From Blastocatellia bacterium (GTDB lineage Bacteria > Acidobacteriota > Blastocatellia > Pyrinomonadales > Pyrinomonadaceae), in assembly GCA_003175865.1 (NCBI GenBank), contig PSRF01000233.1, positions 1-9,407 of the forward strand: 9,407 nucleotides of DNA, read 5' to 3'. Below the pieces are notes generated by a model, which saw only the letters and a program-made list of their open reading frames with translations, searched no databases and had not been told where the DNA came from. Each line of letters starts with the position of its first letter. The stretch's first letter is position 1. A program made the position numbers and the translations under genes. Of the stretch, positions 6,285-9,407 are shown piece after piece.

Positions 6285-7193
6285 CTACTTGTTCGCTTCA
6301 GCTCTTGCATGCAGTGCAGTGATCACGCGCTCTGCTTCCTCTGCCATACGATCTGAATTCTCAACAGCTGAATCTGTGGTTAATCCGTAAATGCGACCAC
6401 CCATCTCAGTGAAATAGAATGTCCATACCTTTTCAGGTTCACGCGCATCCTTTGGTGTTCGCGCTAAAACGACGAACACACGCGCGCCGTTCACGTCGCT
6501 GACGTAGTCGTTTATCACCCAACCACCAGCTACGACCATCTTGTCGATCACGATGCGACGAAGATCTCCGATGTCGACACCGGCAAGCATCCGGCTTGCT
6601 TCGCGCGAAGTTAGAAATGCAGGGTTCGGTCGGCTCAGTGCCACGACAGCGAGATTCATCTGTCCTGGCAGTGCGATAGCGCTCTTCGCTTTCGGTTTCA
6701 AAGAGGCAACGTTTGTTGAGCTCGCAACCGGGACCGGCGCGGTCTGGGTTACGGGAGCTGTAGACGTCGTTACAGCGACTTGAACTGTCGGAGTAGTCGT
6801 CAGAGTCCTGGGAACGCTTGCAGTCGCTGGAGCCGAGACCGGCAGCGTAAGCGGCGTTGTCAGGCTCATTGGGACTGGGGCGTTGGGTGCTACGCGAGAA
6901 GGAGTCGACGTGATAGTCATGGGGGATTGAGAAATAACTACATTGCCCAGATCACCAACCTGAATATTGGTCGGCACCGCAAGCAGTGCGTTTCTGTGAG
7001 CCAAAGCTGCCGCCGCTCGCTTGCGGCGCATGCGCGCGCGATATCTTCGCCACCAGGCTCTCGAGTGGTAGCGGTGGTGATTGCGTTGGCCCATCTGTGC
7101 GCTTTGTCGAATTCCGTGTGCCGAGTTTGCATACGGCAATATGATTCCGACCGAAAGCAGCACCAACAAACAGAATGTCGTTATTCGAACCAT
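6285..7193 (-). CDS. Exported protein of unknown function within the pil operon
   Basis: I do not recognise this 302-residue protein. It starts with a Sec-type signal peptide (1 to about 27: MVR, hydrophobic core 6-20, likely cut near ANSAHG). Next comes a strongly basic, Trp-containing stretch (37-59, including HSRAWWRRYRARMRRKR), then a Pro/Thr/Ser/Ala-rich low-complexity linker (about 90-165). The C-terminal region (about 178-302) has mixed alpha/beta character, ends in a charged helix, and is probably the folded domain. No lipobox and no second TM segment are seen. I chose the ATG at 7193 over an upstream TTG at 7235: it follows GGGAGGAG directly, makes the signal peptide start properly, and removes a 32-nt overlap with pilB. 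The gene is 10 nt after pilB and 44 nt before pilT, so it is co-transcribed with the pilus motors. A periplasmic or envelope role in pilus assembly is inference from context. Confidence 0.82.
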   Translation of the reverse strand: MVRITTFCLLVLLSVGIILPYANSAHGIRQSAQMGQRNHHRYHSRAWWRRYRARMRRKRAAAALAHRNALLAVPTNIQVGDLGNVVISQSPMTITSTPSRVAPNAPVPMSLTTPLTLPVSAPATASVPRTLTTTPTVQVAVTTSTAPVTQTAPVPVASSTNVASLKPKAKSAIALPGQMNLAVVALSRPNPAFLTSREASRMLAGVDIGDLRRIVIDKMVVAGGWVINDYVSDVNGARVFVVLARTPKDAREPEKVWTFYFTEMGGRIYGLTTDSAVENSDRMAEEAERVITALHARAEANK

Positions 7194-7195
7194 AG

Positions 7196-7203
7196 CTCCT
7201 CCC
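7196..7203 (-). promoter_or_regulatory. Shine-Dalgarno deciding the start of the exported protein
   Basis: GGGAGGAG begins immediately after the pilB TAA stop (7206-7204) and ends 2 nt before the ATG at 7193; its GGAGG core is 4 nt away. This favours the ATG over the upstream in-frame TTG, and the layout suggests translational coupling to pilB. Confidence 0.75.
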
Positions 7204-8997
7204 TTAGGCGACAGTTTCACGGACGACTTCTTCAATTGTCGTTACGCCATTTCGAATCTTCTGTAATCCGGAATTACGCAACGTGATCATGCCGTCGTCG
7301 ATCGCCTTCTTTCTTAGTTCAAGTGCAGAAGCACCGATTAAGATCAGTTCGCGAATTTCGTCGGTAACTTCCATGACCTCGTAAAGACCAATGCGACCTT
7401 TGTAGCCAGTGTTGTTACAAGTCGCACAACCCTTGCCTTTGTAGGTCTTCAATGTCTTCGCTTCTTCCGCTGAGAAACCTACTTCAATCAAGGCCTCTGG
7501 CGGATTTGGATGTTCTTGTACGCAGTCTTTGCAGACTCTTCGTATGAGACGTTGAGCCTGAATGAGGTTGACACTAGTGGCCACAAGGAATGGCTCAATA
7601 CCCATGTTCATCAGGCGGGAGATAGTTGAGGGTGCGTCGTTAGTGTGTAGTGTGGATAGTACGAGGTGTCCGGTGAGTGCAGCTTTGATGGCGATTTCTG
7701 CCGTTTCGAAATCACGGATTTCGCCGACGAGAATGATATTCGGGTCCTGCCGCAGAAACGAACGAAGTGCCGCAGCAAAGTTAAGTCCGATCTGCTCCTT
7801 CATTTGAACCTGGTTGATGCCCTGCAAATTAAATTCAACCGGATCCTCCGCGGTCATAATGTTGGTGTCGACGGTGTTCAGAGACTGCAGTGCGGAGTAC
7901 AGAGTGTTTGTCTTACCACTTCCGGTTGGTCCGGTTACGAGCACCATCCCGTAAGGCTTGGCGATGTTGCGCTGAAACTTCACCAGGGAATCGGGCTCAA
8001 ACCCGAGCTTTGTCATGTCGAGCATCAGGTTCTGCTTGTCCAACATGCGCAGAACCACTTTTTCACCAAACAGAGTCGGCAGCGTCGAAACACGGAAGTC
8101 GAGTTCGCGAGAACGCGAATCGATTTTGACTCTGATTTTGATTCGACCGTCTTGGGGGAGACGCTTCTCAGATATGTCTAGCCTCGACATGATTTTGACG
8201 CGTGAGATCAATGCGTCGCGCAGTTTGAGAGGCGGGTGCATTACATCGTAGAGGACGCCGTCAATGCGCAAGCGAATGCGAAGTTCTTTCTCGTAAGGTT
8301 CAATGTGGATGTCTGATGCGCCACGACGTAGAGCATCGACGAGTAGAACATTAGTGAGCCGCACAACAGGTGCGTCCTCGCTCATCTTTGACAGTGTGGA
8401 GAGATCGATCTCTTCGTTGTCGTCCAGAAGCTCGACGTCTTCTGATGGGCCCGAGTCGAAATCAATACTGTCAAGCGAGACCAGGTCGGCATGCGTGATG
8501 CCGCCATTTGCTGATGCCTGTGCGGCCTCTCGCGCGACTTCATCGGGGCTCATCGCGAGCTCGATCTCGCGCGAAGTTCCGTAGTACTTGGAAATCGCTT
8601 GCTGAATGCTTGCTTCGGCGACAACAACAGGTTCGACATTCAACCCGGTCATGAACTTGATGTCGTCCATCGCAAAGACATTCGTCGGATCAACCATCGC
8701 AAGCGTCAGAGTTGCACCGACGCGAGAGAGCGGCAGGACAGAGTATTTCTGTGCAACTTCCTGAGGGATGAGTCGAAGTACCGACTGATCAATATGAAAG
8801 AGGTCGAGGTTGACAGAGGGAATCCCATACTGCCGTGAGAGAACGGCGGTAATCATCTCGTCGCTCACGAGGCCGAGCTTGACGAGATTGAATCCGAGCC
8901 GACCACCATGCTCACGCTGGTAATCAAGTGCCTCTCTTAGGTGCTGTGGGCTAATGAGATTTTCGCGAACAAGGATTTCGCCGAGTTTGGCTGACAT
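7204..8997 (-). CDS. pilB: Type IV pilus extension ATPase PilB
   Basis: 597-residue cytoplasmic hexameric ATPase that drives pilin polymerisation. Domains in order: an MshEN (T2SSE_N) domain at about 1-140, an acidic low-complexity linker at about 170-208, a second N-terminal domain, then the RecA-like ATPase. Visible motifs: Walker A GPTGSGKT at 356-363, Asp box AEDP at 383-386, Walker B IILVGEIRDFE with catalytic E426, His box GHLVLSTLHT at 443-452, and a tetracysteine zinc site (C489/C492 and C524/C527), typical of PilB/GspE and absent from PilT. Residues 4-27 and 33-56 match the two 24-residue c-di-GMP-binding motifs of MshEN, separated by the usual 5 residues. The ATG at 8997 gives the normal PilB N-terminus (MSAKLGEILV), but has no well-placed Shine-Dalgarno. 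It is the first gene of the pilB-pilC operon. GspE is excluded by context. Confidence 0.96.
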   Translation of the reverse strand: MSAKLGEILVRENLISPQHLREALDYQREHGGRLGFNLVKLGLVSDEMITAVLSRQYGIPSVNLDLFHIDQSVLRLIPQEVAQKYSVLPLSRVGATLTLAMVDPTNVFAMDDIKFMTGLNVEPVVVAEASIQQAISKYYGTSREIELAMSPDEVAREAAQASANGGITHADLVSLDSIDFDSGPSEDVELLDDNEEIDLSTLSKMSEDAPVVRLTNVLLVDALRRGASDIHIEPYEKELRIRLRIDGVLYDVMHPPLKLRDALISRVKIMSRLDISEKRLPQDGRIKIRVKIDSRSRELDFRVSTLPTLFGEKVVLRMLDKQNLMLDMTKLGFEPDSLVKFQRNIAKPYGMVLVTGPTGSGKTNTLYSALQSLNTVDTNIMTAEDPVEFNLQGINQVQMKEQIGLNFAAALRSFLRQDPNIILVGEIRDFETAEIAIKAALTGHLVLSTLHTNDAPSTISRLMNMGIEPFLVATSVNLIQAQRLIRRVCKDCVQEHPNPPEALIEVGFSAEEAKTLKTYKGKGCATCNNTGYKGRIGLYEVMEVTDEIRELILIGASALELRKKAIDDGMITLRNSGLQKIRNGVTTIEEVVRETVA

Positions 8998-9119
8998 TGG
9001 TAGGTAGCAGTACTTATCCTGGGCTGCCCAGATAGTTTAGGAGTCTTGTCGATGTAGCGCCGAGGTAAGACTTGAAGCAGTTCAGACAGTCGGTGCGCGC
9101 ACAACACCGTTGCACACTC

Positions 9120-9149
9120 ATAGTACTGTTTGAACGCTCAGAGTGTCAA
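9120..9149 (-). promoter_or_regulatory. Sigma70-type promoter of the pilB operon
   Basis: On the minus strand a perfect TTGACA (-35, 9149-9144) is followed after 18 nt by TACTAT (-10, 9125-9120; 4 of 6 matches). The predicted start is near 9113, giving a leader of about 115 nt before pilB. It lies just downstream of the terminator of the preceding gene, where an operon promoter is expected. Unlike pilA, no sigma54 element is seen here. Confidence 0.6.
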
Positions 9150-9249
9150 CAATCAAGTTTCCGGCCAAAACTGCGGTATTTCTTACAGAATAAAGGGAGA
9201 TGCGGGCCGACGCAGATGAGCGCGTAGGGAGGTACTTCAGCAAAATGAA

Positions 9250-9276
9250 AAGGCCGCGGCGGAAAACCGCGACCTT
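9250..9276 (-). terminator. Terminator of the gene upstream of pilB
   Basis: Two 10-nt arms (9250-9259 and 9267-9276) flank a 7-nt loop. In minus-strand RNA all ten positions pair, one as a G-U wobble, and UUCAUUUU follows. In plus-strand RNA the same position is a C-A mismatch, so the minus direction is favoured, although a T-run (9280-9284) also follows on the plus strand. It lies 26 nt after the stop codon of the partial gene at 9303. Confidence 0.8.
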
Positions 9277-9302
9277 AGATTTTTGGTTACCAGAACTCGA
9301 GA

Positions 9303-9407
9303 CTAGGGACGTTTTCTTTTAGGCGTCGTAGTCTTCTGTGGCTCAACCTTCTCCGTGTTCTTTAATTCAGCCAGCATCGCTTTCGCTTCTGCTTTTTTGT
9401 TGTCGGT
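9303..9407 (-). CDS. C-terminal end of an unidentified lysine-rich protein
   Basis: An open frame enters from the right edge and ends at TAG (9305-9303), giving 34 residues. It begins TDNKKAEAKAMLAELKN, continues into a Lys/Thr/Pro-rich segment, and ends PKRKRP. The reading is supported by the terminator 26 nt downstream on the same strand and by the gene-like AEAKAMLAEL helix. That helix followed by a polar tail resembles the C-terminal end of tetratricopeptide-repeat proteins, but so short a fragment cannot be assigned. The terminator separates it from the pilB operon, so it need not be a pilus gene. Confidence 0.6.
   Translation of the reverse strand, partial: TDNKKAEAKAMLAELKNTEKVEPQKTTTPKRKRP

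Larger units (their letters stand above)
8998..9302. other. Intergenic control region upstream of pilB
   Basis: This 305-nt stretch has no convincing gene. It holds the terminator of the upstream gene (9250-9276), a sigma70-type promoter (9120-9149) and a leader of about 115 nt. The leader contains a perfect 10-bp palindrome GTGCGCGCAC (9093-9102), which could be an operator or RNA stem, and a small dyad CTGGG-CAG-CCCAG (9019-9031) ending about 20 nt before the pilB ATG. The only Shine-Dalgarno-like sequence, AGGA, overlaps the 3' arm of this dyad and lies too far upstream for an ordinary site. A 35-codon reading frame (9121-9014) is present but starts inside the -10 box. The part between 9150 and 9249 shows nothing recognisable. 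Confidence 0.6.

Noticed and set aside
7194..7235. Upstream TTG start (14 extra residues) for the exported protein
   Set aside because: It overlaps pilB, has no ribosome site, and would bury the signal peptide behind a basic extension; the ATG at 7193 directly follows GGGAGGAG.
6780..7286. 168-residue plus-strand open frame opposite the exported-protein gene
   Set aside because: It lies antisense to a well-supported gene with signal peptide and Shine-Dalgarno; its own protein is Arg/Ser/Cys-rich without domains, as expected for a frame opposite Ala/Arg/Thr codons.
7666..8181. 171-residue plus-strand open frame inside pilB
   Set aside because: Antisense to the conserved ATPase core of pilB; no recognisable domain and no independent promoter or ribosome site.

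Overview
The window carries the core of a type IV pilus (T4P) locus, with every gene on the minus strand. In transcription order (high to low coordinates) it contains: the 3' end of an unidentified gene, a terminator, a promoter, pilB (extension ATPase), an unrecognised exported protein, pilT (retraction ATPase), pilC (inner-membrane platform), a strong terminator, pilS and pilR (two-component system), and the first 24 codons of pilA (major pilin), cut by the window edge. The order pilB-pilT-pilC-pilS-pilR-pilA is known from Myxococcota, Geobacter-type bacteria and Acidobacteriota. Base composition is near 50% GC, and the pilC-pilS gap carries 7-bp-periodic intergenic repeats. I lean towards an Acidobacteriota-like organism, but the sequence alone does not settle this.

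Region by region. 9303-9407 is the lysine-rich C-terminus of an upstream gene, followed by a hairpin terminator (9250-9276). 8998-9249 is the control region of the pilB operon, with a sigma70-type promoter (TTGACA-N18-TACTAT). 8997-3806 is a tight operon pilB / exported protein / pilT / pilC with gaps of 10, 44 and 20 nt, closed by a 10-bp hairpin with a T-run (3749-3781). 3564-3748 holds a 35-bp inverted repeat built of degenerate heptamers, just in front of pilS. 3563-326 is pilS and pilR, 37 nt apart. 325-74 is the pilA control region, with a near-consensus sigma54 promoter (181-196), candidate upstream activator sites (278-328) and a Shine-Dalgarno sequence. 73-1 is pilA.

How it works together. 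PilB and PilT are the opposing hexameric motors acting through PilC to polymerise and depolymerise PilA. PilS is a six-TM histidine kinase with a PAS domain. PilR is its NtrC-type response regulator, with an intact sigma54-contact loop (GSFTGA), and the sigma54 site in front of pilA is its obvious target. PilB carries both 24-residue motifs of a MshEN domain with the 5-residue spacer, which points to c-di-GMP control of extension.

The main unexplained item is the exported protein between pilB and pilT: a signal peptide, a very Arg/Trp/His-rich stretch, a Pro/Thr/Ser linker and a C-terminal domain I do not recognise. I see no mobile element, CRISPR array, tRNA or rRNA.
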